32,052 nucleotides of DNA. Source: CAZVON01 sp964628435 (lineage in GTDB: Bacteria > Patescibacteriota > Microgenomatia > Levybacterales > UBA12049). Of this stretch, positions 8,086 to 15,923 are shown piece after piece (position 1 is the stretch's first letter; every line of letters starts with the position of its first letter). The DNA is taken from contig CAZVON010000012.1 of NCBI GenBank assembly GCA_964628435.1, forward strand, positions 1 to 32,052, given 5' to 3'. The notes under the pieces are model-generated. The model did not search any database. It was given only the letters and a program-made list of their open reading frames with translations, and was not told the origin of the DNA. The translations under genes and the position numbers were made by a program.

Positions 8086-8616
8086 ATGAGACAATCAAAC
8101 AATAGTCGTGTTGTTAGTATCATCATGGGAAGTGACTCTGATCTCCCAGTTATGAGTGAGGCGGCAAAAGTTTTGGATGAATTCGAGGTGGCGTACGAAC
8201 TCACCATTGTGTCTGCCCATCGTACACCAAAGAGACTTTTCACATATGCAAATTCTGCTTTGCAGAAAGGCATCAAAGTAATTATTGCAGGAGCAGGCGG
8301 ATCAGCACATTTACCAGGAATGGTAGCATCCCTTACCGCTCTGCCTGTTATTGGTGTTCCCATTAAAACAAAATCTCTCGATGGATTAGATTCTCTTCTT
8401 TCTATTGTGCAAATGCCCCCAGGAATTCCGGTTGCAACCGTTGCGATCAACGGCGCAAAAAATGCTGGGATCTTAGCAGCAAGTATTATTGGTACTCACG
8501 ACAAAAAAGTTTTACGTAAAGTTTCTACCTATAAAGAACAGCTCAAAAAACAAGTTACCCAAAAAGCTGAAAGGCTTGAAAAAATTAAATACAAAAAATA
8601 TTTATCAAAAGTATAA
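8086..8616 (+). CDS. purE: N5-CAIR mutase (class I PurE)
   Basis: PurE converts N5-CAIR to CAIR. The 176-residue product carries the class I hallmarks: MGSDSDLPVM (about 14-23), VSAHRTPKR (about 43-51) and the loop AGAGGSAHLPGMVA (about 69-82). With purK directly upstream, the two-enzyme bacterial route to CAIR is complete. The C-terminus (about 145-176) is lysine-rich and slightly longer than the minimal enzyme. The start ATG leaves an N-terminal MRQSNNSR built from the ACAAT word repeat that surrounds the promoter, so the first residues are probably not conserved. A TATACT box just downstream (8630) may serve the purC-purN gene. Confidence 0.96.
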   Translation: MRQSNNSRVVSIIMGSDSDLPVMSEAAKVLDEFEVAYELTIVSAHRTPKRLFTYANSALQKGIKVIIAGAGGSAHLPGMVASLTALPVIGVPIKTKSLDGLDSLLSIVQMPPGIPVATVAINGAKNAGILAASIIGTHDKKVLRKVSTYKEQLKKQVTQKAERLEKIKYKKYLSKV

Positions 8617-8629
8617 CGCTACATAGTAC

Positions 8630-8635
8630 TATACT
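8630..8635 (+). promoter_or_regulatory. Possible -10 box before purC-purN
   Basis: TATACT ends 9 nt before the ATG at 8645, the same geometry seen at several other genes here. No good -35 is visible and purE ends only 28 nt upstream, so read-through transcription is also likely. Confidence 0.3.
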
Positions 8636-8644
8636 TTATGCACC

Positions 8645-10300
8645 ATGGCTTTTTTACGAACTGTATCTATTAAAAGCTTAGGAAAAAAATATCAAGGAAA
8701 AACGCGAGACTATTATATTAGACATGACAAACGAATCATTATCGCAACCGATCGCATCTCTGCCTTCGACAAAATTCTTGGACATATCCCGCATAAAGGA
8801 CAGGTGCTCACCCAGCTTTCCGCATTTTGGTTTGAACACACGAAAGATATTATTCAAAACCATCTTCTTGCCGTACCTGACCCCAATGTTCTAATTGTTA
8901 AAAATGCCACGCTGATTCCAATTGAGATGGTAGTTCGGGGCTATATAACAGGGGTTACCGGCACGTCTATTTGGGGTTCTTATGAAAAAGGAGAACGCAG
9001 TATCTACGGAATTACATTTCCAGAAGGACTTAAAAAAAACCAAAAACTTCCCCGTCCTGTTATTACTCCGACAACAAAAGCNNNNNNNNNNNNNNNNNNN
9101 NNNNNNNNNNNNNNNNNNNNNNNNNNNNNNNNNNNNNNNNNNNNNNNNNNNNNNNNNNNNNNNNNNNNNNNNNNNNNNNNNCGCGAAGAGATTATAGAAC
9201 GAAAGATTGTCTCAGAAAAATTGTATCAACAGATGGAACAGGCAGCACTACAGCTTTTTGAACGAGGAACACAAATCTGTAAAAAAGCGGGGATTATTCT
9301 GGTTGATACCAAATATGAATTCGGTCTGATTGACAATAAACTCGTACTCATTGACGAAATTCACACTCCAGATTCTTCGAGGTTTTGGCTTCAAAAAACC
9401 TATAAAAAGCTATTTGGCAGCGGAAAAGAACCAGAAAACTTTGACAAAGAGTTTTTAAGAATCTGGTTTAAAAACAAAGGATATGCTGGAGAAGGCACCC
9501 CTCCAAAAATGAGCAAAGATCTTATTGAACAAGTGAGCAAGCGGTATAGGCAAATTTATGAGCAAATTACCGGCAGTACGTTTTTAGCATTTCCTTTTCC
9601 AATTACAGCAAGAATCAAAAAAAATATTTCATCCTATTTTGCCAATATAATCACAAAAAATACTAAGAAAAATTCCTTTCTTAACCTGGCGGTTCTTATT
9701 TCCAACAGAGGTACTGGCTCCAATCTGCAAGCAATCATTGATGCAATACAATCGCAAAAACTAAAAGCAAGAATCAAAGTAGTAATCAGCGATAAAGAGT
9801 ACGCGCAAGGACTTTTACGTGCTCAAAAAAATAACATTGCAACAAAAGTTATGGTACTTCGCAACAGAAAATCTCCCCTGTCTCGTGACATATTTGCACA
9901 AAAGCTAGCTGAATATTTAAATACAAAGACCATTGATGTCGCGGTATTTGCTGGATTTTCTACGATTGTCTCTTCTCCCTACTTTTCTGTATTTAAAGGC
10001 ATCAGTATTAATATTCACCCAGGATTACTACCTGACCCATGGAAATTCGCTGATGGCACTTCTGCGCCATGGAACAGAGGACTTATGACCGAAAAAGCTG
10101 TTGCAAATTTCCTGCGCTTACGTTATGCTGGGTCAACTATTCATGTGGTAACGCACGAAGCTGATTTTGGACCCGTACTGAAACGAGTAGTGGTAAAAGT
10201 CAAGAAACATGACACCGTTGAGTCATTGTACCAACGGCTTAAACCAGCAGAGCATAAAGGACTTATTGCGACACTCAAACAATTAAGTAAAAAAAAGTAA
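8645..10300 (+). CDS. purC-purN: SAICAR synthetase - GAR formyltransferase fusion (PurC-PurN), interrupted by an assembly gap
   Basis: This is one open frame with two enzymes. The N-terminal part is PurC (CAIR + Asp + ATP to SAICAR): GKTRDYY, TDRISAFD, EMVVRGYITG and PVITPTTK before the gap, then VDTKYEFGLID and DEIHTPDSSRFW after it. The C-terminal part, from about nt 9679, is PurN (10-formyl-THF-dependent GAR formylation): LISNRGTGSNLQAIID, VISDKEYAQG, the catalytic Asn-His in INIHPGLLP and THEADFGPVL with the catalytic Asp. The second half of PurC and all of PurN are contiguous with no stop or gap, so the fusion is seen directly. One hundred Ns (9082-9181) replace part of PurC. The PurN loop after HPGLLP is longer than in E. 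coli PurN. purSL starts 2 nt after the stop codon. Confidence 0.92.
   Translation: MAFLRTVSIKSLGKKYQGKTRDYYIRHDKRIIIATDRISAFDKILGHIPHKGQVLTQLSAFWFEHTKDIIQNHLLAVPDPNVLIVKNATLIPIEMVVRGYITGVTGTSIWGSYEKGERSIYGITFPEGLKKNQKLPRPVITPTTKXXXXXXXXXXXXXXXXXXXXXXXXXXXXXXXXXXREEIIERKIVSEKLYQQMEQAALQLFERGTQICKKAGIILVDTKYEFGLIDNKLVLIDEIHTPDSSRFWLQKTYKKLFGSGKEPENFDKEFLRIWFKNKGYAGEGTPPKMSKDLIEQVSKRYRQIYEQITGSTFLAFPFPITARIKKNISSYFANIITKNTKKNSFLNLAVLISNRGTGSNLQAIIDAIQSQKLKARIKVVISDKEYAQGLLRAQKNNIATKVMVLRNRKSPLSRDIFAQKLAEYLNTKTIDVAVFAGFSTIVSSPYFSVFKGISINIHPGLLPDPWKFADGTSAPWNRGLMTEKAVANFLRLRYAGSTIHVVTHEADFGPVLKRVVVKVKKHDTVESLYQRLKPAEHKGLIATLKQLSKKK
9082..9181. other. Assembly gap of exactly 100 N inside purC
   Basis: A run of 100 Ns is a conventional placeholder rather than a measured length. 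By comparison with PurC proteins I know, only about 10-12 residues (the Glu and His-Asp segment after TPTTKA) should be missing before REEII. The real gap is then probably near 30-36 nt. The frame happens to stay open across the placeholder. Confidence 0.95.
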
Positions 10301-10302
10301 TT

Positions 10303-13137
10303 ATGATCCAAAAAATCCGCGTACGAACTCTCAACGGTCCTGATCTTCTGGGAGAAAGCGTACTTGCCGATATTCGTTCTGTTCTTGAAGTTCATACTGT
10401 AAAAAAAATCGAGACCGCCAAAGTCTATCGCTTTAACGGCGTAACTAAAGACCAAATTCACTTACTCGCAGAAAAACTATTATCAGAAAATATCAATCAA
10501 ACATATTCAATTAACAAATACCTTATCCAAAACACCAATACTGTTGTGGAAATTGCCTACAAACCAGGAGTTATGAATCCAGAGGTTGGATCAATTCTTA
10601 AAATTGCTCATGATCTCTCCATTCACCCAACGTATGTAAATACAAGCAGGGAATACGGATTTTTTGGACAGATTACCAAAGAAGAAGCGGAGCAAATTAC
10701 CAAACGATTACATATATTTAATCCCTTGATTGAATTTATTATGCATAAAGACGATCCGGTAACTATTATTCCCATACGCATTATGACTGATGAAGAATTA
10801 TCAGCATTGTCTAAAGACACCTTATTTCTAAATTTAGAAGAAATGAAAACCATTCAAAAATACTTTAGAAAAATAAAACGGGATCCAACCGATTGCGAGC
10901 TTGAAACCATTGCGCAAACCTGGAGCGAACACTGTGCGCATAAAACCTTTAAAGCAAAGCTTCTTATTGACGGTAAAGCAAAAGAGCCGCTTATTACCCG
11001 CATCAAACAGGAAGCATTAAAACAGAACACAGATATTGTTTCTGCTTTTGTTGATAACTCGGGTGTCATGGATTTTTATGACGGGTATGCATTATGCGGT
11101 AAAGGAGAAACTCATAATTCTCCTTCCGCAATTGAACCTTACGGCGGAGCTATGACTGGCAGTGGTGGTGTATTTCGGGACATTTTAGGAACCGGGCAAG
11201 GAGCAAAAGTAATTAGCTCAACTGATATTTTTTGCTTTGCGCCACCTGATACACCGATGTCTGATCTTCCTCCTGGAACCCTTCCGCCAGCGTATTTACT
11301 CAAACGGGTGGTTGCTGGCGTACGCGATTACGGAAACCGTGTGGGCATCCCAACCAACAACGGATCTGTCCATTTTCACAAAGATTTCCGAGCAAAACCA
11401 ACTGTGCTGGTTGGTGCGTATGGCCTGATTAAGAAAGAAAAAGCGCAAAAAGGCATTCCCAAACGGGAAGATGTAATTATAACCATTGGCGGGCGCACCG
11501 GACGAGACGGCGTGCACGGCGCAACATTTTCAAGCGGAGAAATGACTGATCGAACCATTTCAGTCAATGCGTCTGCAGTACAAATTGGCAATGCCATCGA
11601 AGAGAAACGCGTTATCGACGCAGTTTTGGAAGCAAGTGAGAAGAATTTAATCCGCGCCCTCCAAGATTGCGGCGCTGGCGGTTTTTCGTCTGCAATTGGT
11701 GAAATGGCACAAGCTCTTGGCGCGACGATTCAGCTTGAAAAAGCTCCTTTAAAATACGACGGCCTTCTCCCATGGGAAATCTGGATATCTGAATCTCAGG
11801 AGCGCATGATTGTGGCACTTGATAAAAAGGATATAAAAGAGTTTTCAAAAATCTGCAAAAAATTTAACGTAGAATATGCAGTATTGGGAGAATTTGACGG
11901 CAGTAAAAAACTCAAGGTATATTACGAAAATGAATTGGTGTGCGATTTGGATATGAAATTTCTTCATAATGGCCTTCCGCAAAGACGTATGAAAGGAACA
12001 AAACCAAAAACTCTTACAACTACATACGTTGAACCCAAAATGCCAACCACAGAAAAAAGATGGACAGAGATTCTTACATCAATCGTATCCCATGGCAATA
12101 TCTGCTCAAAAGAACCAATCGTACGACTCTACGATCACTCTGTCCAAGCAACCAATGATCTCCAGCCGTATAGCGGCGTTGAGTTAGATGGCCCAAACAA
12201 TGCAGTGGTCATTCGCCCGATTATAGACAAACCCTACGGCGCAATTTTTTCCCATGGATTAAATCCGATCCTCAACAAAATTGACCCGTATTGGGGAAGT
12301 ATGTGGGCAGCAGCAGAAGCACTCTCTAATTATGTAACGGTTGGCGGCAACTATAGAGAGGCTTGCCTTATTAACAACTACATTTGGCCTTTCCCCGATG
12401 AAGAAAGTCTTTGGTCTTTGGACAAATCTGTTGACGCAGTCGTTGATTTTATGAAACTCTTAAAAATTCCGGTTATTTCTGGCAAAGACAGTTTGTCTTC
12501 AACATACCGAGGTAAGGACTCGCCTCGCGGCGAAGCGGGCGGCTTAGTCATAAGAATTCCGCCTGTGTTGTGCATATCGGTATTTGGCAAAATACCAGAT
12601 ACCACAAAAACAGTAACATCTGATTTCAAAAAAGAAAACTCAGCTATTTGTCTTGTTGGGAAATTGGATGTTGAGGAAATGGGAGGATCTGTGTATTTTG
12701 ATACTTATAACATATTAGGAGAAACCATACCTCGCGTTGACACCCGCAATCTTGCCGAAGTGTTTGAGGCAATTCATCAAGGCATTCAACAAGACAAGAT
12801 TCTTGCGTGCCATGACATAAGCGAAGGAGGACTGTTTGTGACCCTCTTTGAGATGTGTGTTGGGGGAAATCTTGGCGCTCATGTCATTTTGAACACAGGA
12901 AAGAATATCAGACCTGATTACTTTTTATTCAACGAAACTCCAGGATGTTTTCTGGTTGAAGTTGACAGGAAATTCAATGCGCAAAAACTTTTCAAAAATA
13001 TCCCATGTGTTTTCTTAGGCAAAACACAAAAAGTAAGAACAATTGATAGTACATACCGCAACAAAAAACTTTTTTCAGCTGATATTAATTCTTTAATAAA
13101 ACACTGGAAAAAACCAATGCAAACACTCTTTTCGTAA
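10303..13137 (+). CDS. purL: FGAM synthase: PurL catalytic subunit with fused N-terminal PurS-like repeats
   Basis: This enzyme converts FGAR to FGAM using ATP and ammonia supplied by PurQ. The 944-residue product is longer than small PurL (about 600-740) and shorter than the eukaryotic/E. coli type (about 1300), which includes its own glutaminase. Residues 1-70 and 78-147 each resemble a PurS subunit, so the PurS dimer appears to be fused in front. The PurL part starts near 165, with TWSEHCAHKTF (206-216) and GETHNSPSAIEPYGG. Two AIRS-like halves follow, with a second GKDSLSSTY near 727-735. An in-frame insertion, DSPRGEAGG (739-747), coincides with a GC-rich palindromic repeat. The gene begins 2 nt after purC-purN and is followed 2 nt later by purQ, so translation is probably coupled. 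Confidence 0.95.
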   Translation: MIQKIRVRTLNGPDLLGESVLADIRSVLEVHTVKKIETAKVYRFNGVTKDQIHLLAEKLLSENINQTYSINKYLIQNTNTVVEIAYKPGVMNPEVGSILKIAHDLSIHPTYVNTSREYGFFGQITKEEAEQITKRLHIFNPLIEFIMHKDDPVTIIPIRIMTDEELSALSKDTLFLNLEEMKTIQKYFRKIKRDPTDCELETIAQTWSEHCAHKTFKAKLLIDGKAKEPLITRIKQEALKQNTDIVSAFVDNSGVMDFYDGYALCGKGETHNSPSAIEPYGGAMTGSGGVFRDILGTGQGAKVISSTDIFCFAPPDTPMSDLPPGTLPPAYLLKRVVAGVRDYGNRVGIPTNNGSVHFHKDFRAKPTVLVGAYGLIKKEKAQKGIPKREDVIITIGGRTGRDGVHGATFSSGEMTDRTISVNASAVQIGNAIEEKRVIDAVLEASEKNLIRALQDCGAGGFSSAIGEMAQALGATIQLEKAPLKYDGLLPWEIWISESQERMIVALDKKDIKEFSKICKKFNVEYAVLGEFDGSKKLKVYYENELVCDLDMKFLHNGLPQRRMKGTKPKTLTTTYVEPKMPTTEKRWTEILTSIVSHGNICSKEPIVRLYDHSVQATNDLQPYSGVELDGPNNAVVIRPIIDKPYGAIFSHGLNPILNKIDPYWGSMWAAAEALSNYVTVGGNYREACLINNYIWPFPDEESLWSLDKSVDAVVDFMKLLKIPVISGKDSLSSTYRGKDSPRGEAGGLVIRIPPVLCISVFGKIPDTTKTVTSDFKKENSAICLVGKLDVEEMGGSVYFDTYNILGETIPRVDTRNLAEVFEAIHQGIQQDKILACHDISEGGLFVTLFEMCVGGNLGAHVILNTGKNIRPDYFLFNETPGCFLVEVDRKFNAQKLFKNIPCVFLGKTQKVRTIDSTYRNKKLFSADINSLIKHWKKPMQTLFS
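12519..12542. repeat. GC-rich palindromic element inserted in purL
   Basis: A 24-bp stretch, 20 of whose bases are G or C, stands out in an AT-rich gene. Its core CGCCTCG-CGG-CGAAGCG is a hairpin with a 7-bp stem (one G.T pair) and a 3-nt loop. Apart from the missing three loop-side bases, the same 18 bases recur in guaA at 17129-17146. It adds eight or nine residues to PurL. Confidence 0.6.
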
Positions 13138-13139
13138 CT

Positions 13140-13943
13140 ATGCTCAAAAAACCGATTGCCGCAATTTTAAAAGCAGATGGGATTAACCGAGACGAAGAGT
13201 TGGTGTATACCTTTCGTTTGGCTGGTTCTGACGCAAAGATTGTTCATGTCAATCAACTTCGCAGCAAAGAAGAAGATCTTAAAAACTACCATATTTTAGC
13301 CATTCCCGGTGGGTTTTCGTATGGAGATGATGTGGCGTCTGGAAAAATTCTGGCTCTAGAACTTATCTCTTTTCTTTCTGAACAAATACAACAATTTGTT
13401 AAGCGTAGTGATACAGCGGTTCTGGGTATTTGCAATGGATTTCAGGTATTGATTCGTACCGGCCTCTTGCCATTTGGCCGTATGGGGAAAATGAACGCAA
13501 CCTTAACTAATAATGATTCAGGGCATTTTGAATGCCGATGGATTAATCTGAAAGCAGAATCAAACTCTCGATGTGTTTTTTTGAACAATGGGGAAATGAT
13601 ACAATTTAACAATGGTATTATTTCGTACCCGGTCGCCCATGGTGAAGGAAAGTTTTTTGCTAACAGTGAAACAATGCGAACAATTGAACAATCGAATCTC
13701 GTTGCATTTCGGTACGTAGACAAACAAGGCAACCCAACTCAAGAGTATCCATATAATCCTAACGGCTCTCTACATGCAATTGTTGGAGTATGCGATATCA
13801 CAGGCAGAATTTTGGGTCTTATGCCGCACCCTGAGTGTTTTGTGAGAGTCGAACAACATCCCAACTGGAGACGAACCAACATTGATAGGCCCCACGGCCT
13901 GCCTCTGTTTGAGAATATTGTTTCATTTGTAACAAACGCATGA
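13140..13943 (+). CDS. purQ: FGAM synthase glutaminase subunit
   Basis: PurQ hydrolyses glutamine and channels ammonia to PurL. The 267-residue product is a class I glutamine amidotransferase. The nucleophile is C98 in LGICNGFQVL, the oxyanion strand is PGGFSYGDD (56-64), and the His-Glu pair is H230/E232 in LMPHPE. Having PurQ separate while PurS and PurL are fused gives a two-protein FGAM synthase (PurSL + PurQ), an intermediate architecture. It starts 2 nt after purL. Its last codons overlap the HAD gene by 4 nt (ATGA), a typical re-initiation junction. Confidence 0.96.
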   Translation: MLKKPIAAILKADGINRDEELVYTFRLAGSDAKIVHVNQLRSKEEDLKNYHILAIPGGFSYGDDVASGKILALELISFLSEQIQQFVKRSDTAVLGICNGFQVLIRTGLLPFGRMGKMNATLTNNDSGHFECRWINLKAESNSRCVFLNNGEMIQFNNGIISYPVAHGEGKFFANSETMRTIEQSNLVAFRYVDKQGNPTQEYPYNPNGSLHAIVGVCDITGRILGLMPHPECFVRVEQHPNWRRTNIDRPHGLPLFENIVSFVTNA

Positions 13944-14611
13944 CACATCATACTTTTCCTTTTAAAGCTGCTGTTTTTGATATGGATGGGTTAATGGTTG
14001 ATACCGAACCACTAAATTCTAAAGCTCTTGAAACTACGATAAAAGAGTATAGAAAGACACCTATCTACCAAGAAAACGGACTTGTACAAGAAGTAGGTGT
14101 TAGTAGCGATGAAAATATCCGTCGGATTCTTAAAAAACAATGTATAGATGAAGATTTCCAGGTGTTTTCGAATAAACGAAGAGCTATATACCGTTTACTC
14201 CTTGAACAACATCTCTCACCAATGCCTGGATTATCGAAACTTCTTAAGCTACTGAAAGACAACGGAATAAAAATAGCAGTCGCTTCGTCGTCTCGAATGG
14301 ATCATATTTTGTATATAACAAAAAACATAGGAGCACAAAAATATTTTGACGCCTTTGTTTCGGGTCGAGAAGTGCCTCGCACCAAACCCTTTCCTGATGT
14401 GTATGTAGAAGCTGCGCGAAAACTGAATGTAGATCCAAAAGACTGCATTGCCTTTGAAGACTCAGAAACAGGAGTCCAAGCAGCAACAGACGCGGGTATA
14501 AAAGTTATTGCAGTACCGAGTACATACACAAAGCACCATAACTTCCAAAAAGCATATAAAAAAATTAGCAGCCTTACAGAAGCAACCCCTGAATTTTTAG
14601 CTTCGTTATGA
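13940..14611 (+). CDS. HAD-superfamily phosphatase, beta-phosphoglucomutase-like
   Basis: The 223-residue product shows the four HAD motifs: the nucleophile and acid/base in DMDGLMVDTEP (D14, D16), the Ser motif II in VASSSR, the Lys motif III in VPRTKPFPD and the acidic motif IV in FEDSETGVQAA. A helical cap (about 20-85) lies between motifs I and II, as in the beta-phosphoglucomutase/phosphoglycolate phosphatase group. The substrate cannot be told from sequence. It overlaps both purQ and purM by 4 nt (ATGA), so it is translated as part of the purine operon. A role in dephosphorylating a nucleotide or damaged pathway intermediate is possible but is only an inference from position. Confidence 0.85.
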   Translation: MTHHTFPFKAAVFDMDGLMVDTEPLNSKALETTIKEYRKTPIYQENGLVQEVGVSSDENIRRILKKQCIDEDFQVFSNKRRAIYRLLLEQHLSPMPGLSKLLKLLKDNGIKIAVASSSRMDHILYITKNIGAQKYFDAFVSGREVPRTKPFPDVYVEAARKLNVDPKDCIAFEDSETGVQAATDAGIKVIAVPSTYTKHHNFQKAYKKISSLTEATPEFLASL

Positions 14612-15732
14612 AAAAAAAACAAACCATCACCTATTCACAGGTCGGAGACAACTACGACACCAAAGACCCCATTAATAAACTCTCCCAGACGTCTGCACGA
14701 CAAACAGGAATCTATTTACAAAAATACGGGTTTGAAGAAGTGCCAGAAACACGCGGTGAATCTGCGTTTGTATGGAAACAGGGACGCGTATTTATGGCAG
14801 CTGTTATTGAATGCCTGGGCACGAAAAATCTTATCGCTGATGCCATGAGAAAAATCGCAGATCATGAGCTGGGTCGAAGGACGTACTACGACGTAATTGC
14901 CCAAGATACAATAGCAACATTTGTAAATGATCTTTCGACTGTCGGAGCCAAACCATTGGTCATTCATGCGTATTGGGCAGTGGAAGACAATAGATGGTTG
15001 CAAGACGATCAACGAATGAGAGATTTTATTACTGGATGGAAAAAAGCGTGCGATTTGTCTGAGGTTACCTGGGGAGGAGGAGAAACAGCAACCTCCAAAG
15101 GAGTTATTGTCCCAGATACTATTAATCTTGCTGGTTCTGCGGTTGGCATTATTTCGTCGAAAAAACGATTGCTTATTGATACAAAATTACAATCGGGCGA
15201 CAGAATTTTACTACTAAGAAGTAATGGTGTGAACGCAAATGGAATTTCTCTCACCCGAGCTCTTGCAAAAAAACTACTTAAGGGATATGCAACAAAATTG
15301 CCAAACGGCACTCTGTATGGCGAAGCATTGCTAACCCCCAGCAATATCTATGCAAAAGTTGTGCAAGATCTGTTGGATGCTGGTATTGAGCTCCACTATA
15401 TTTGTAATATCACAGGGCACGGGCTTCGAAAAATAATGCGGGCCCGCCATAATTTTACCTATGTGTTGGAAAGAATCTTTGATCCCCAAGACATTTTTTT
15501 ATTTATCCAAAAATACGCCAATATCGATAACTACGAAATTTATCAGACGTATAATATGGGGCAGGATTATGCCATTTTTATGCCAGCAAAGGATGTTAAA
15601 AAAGCGCAATCAATTATTAAGAAAAATAAATTCCAGAGTATTAACGCTGGATACATAGAAAAAGGAGAACGGCAAGTTGTGATAAAACCCAAAAACATCA
15701 CCTATAAAGGCGAGACTCTTGACTTGAGGTGA
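14608..15732 (+). CDS. purM: Phosphoribosylaminoimidazole (AIR) synthetase
   Basis: PurM closes the imidazole ring, converting FGAM and ATP to AIR. The 374-residue product has the AIRS fold. An N-terminal ATP-binding half contains VIECLGTKN, DTIATFVNDLSTVGAKPL and WGGGETATSKGV. The C-terminal half contains SNGVNANGISLTRAL, GEALLTPSNIY and the segment CNITGHGLRKIMRARH. The sequence is rather divergent from the E. coli enzyme but keeps the family landmarks. It starts with a 4-nt overlap on the HAD gene and is the last plus-strand gene of the purine block. Its stop is followed by a 191-nt gap before the convergent guaA end. Confidence 0.93.
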   Translation: MKKKQTITYSQVGDNYDTKDPINKLSQTSARQTGIYLQKYGFEEVPETRGESAFVWKQGRVFMAAVIECLGTKNLIADAMRKIADHELGRRTYYDVIAQDTIATFVNDLSTVGAKPLVIHAYWAVEDNRWLQDDQRMRDFITGWKKACDLSEVTWGGGETATSKGVIVPDTINLAGSAVGIISSKKRLLIDTKLQSGDRILLLRSNGVNANGISLTRALAKKLLKGYATKLPNGTLYGEALLTPSNIYAKVVQDLLDAGIELHYICNITGHGLRKIMRARHNFTYVLERIFDPQDIFLFIQKYANIDNYEIYQTYNMGQDYAIFMPAKDVKKAQSIIKKNKFQSINAGYIEKGERQVVIKPKNITYKGETLDLR

Positions 15733-15865
15733 CGGGAATTTCTTGTACAGATCCATCAGGAAAAACGTGGGGAATTGGACCTTCTTCATCTGTAACCAGA
15801 GGAATAAACCCTTCTCTAGAAGGACGAGGTGCACGAGCAAGGTCAGCTTTTTTCGCATTCTTATA
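15698..15865 (-). pseudogene. Possible gene remnant between purM and guaA
   Basis: On the minus strand a 55-codon open stretch without a start codon encodes a peptide of ordinary protein-like composition (for example RAPRPSREGFIPLVTDEEG and IPHVFPDGSVQEIPVTS). It begins right after an in-frame TAA and ends at a TGA inside the purM 3' end. An ATG at 15858 lies in a different frame, so a frameshifted or decayed small gene is possible. I do not recognise the family. It could also be an intergenic coincidence. Confidence 0.25.
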
Positions 15866-15923
15866 TTAATGTTCACAAAGAATCTCTATTTCTTCAACTT
15901 TTCACTTTAAACCTTATACTTTT

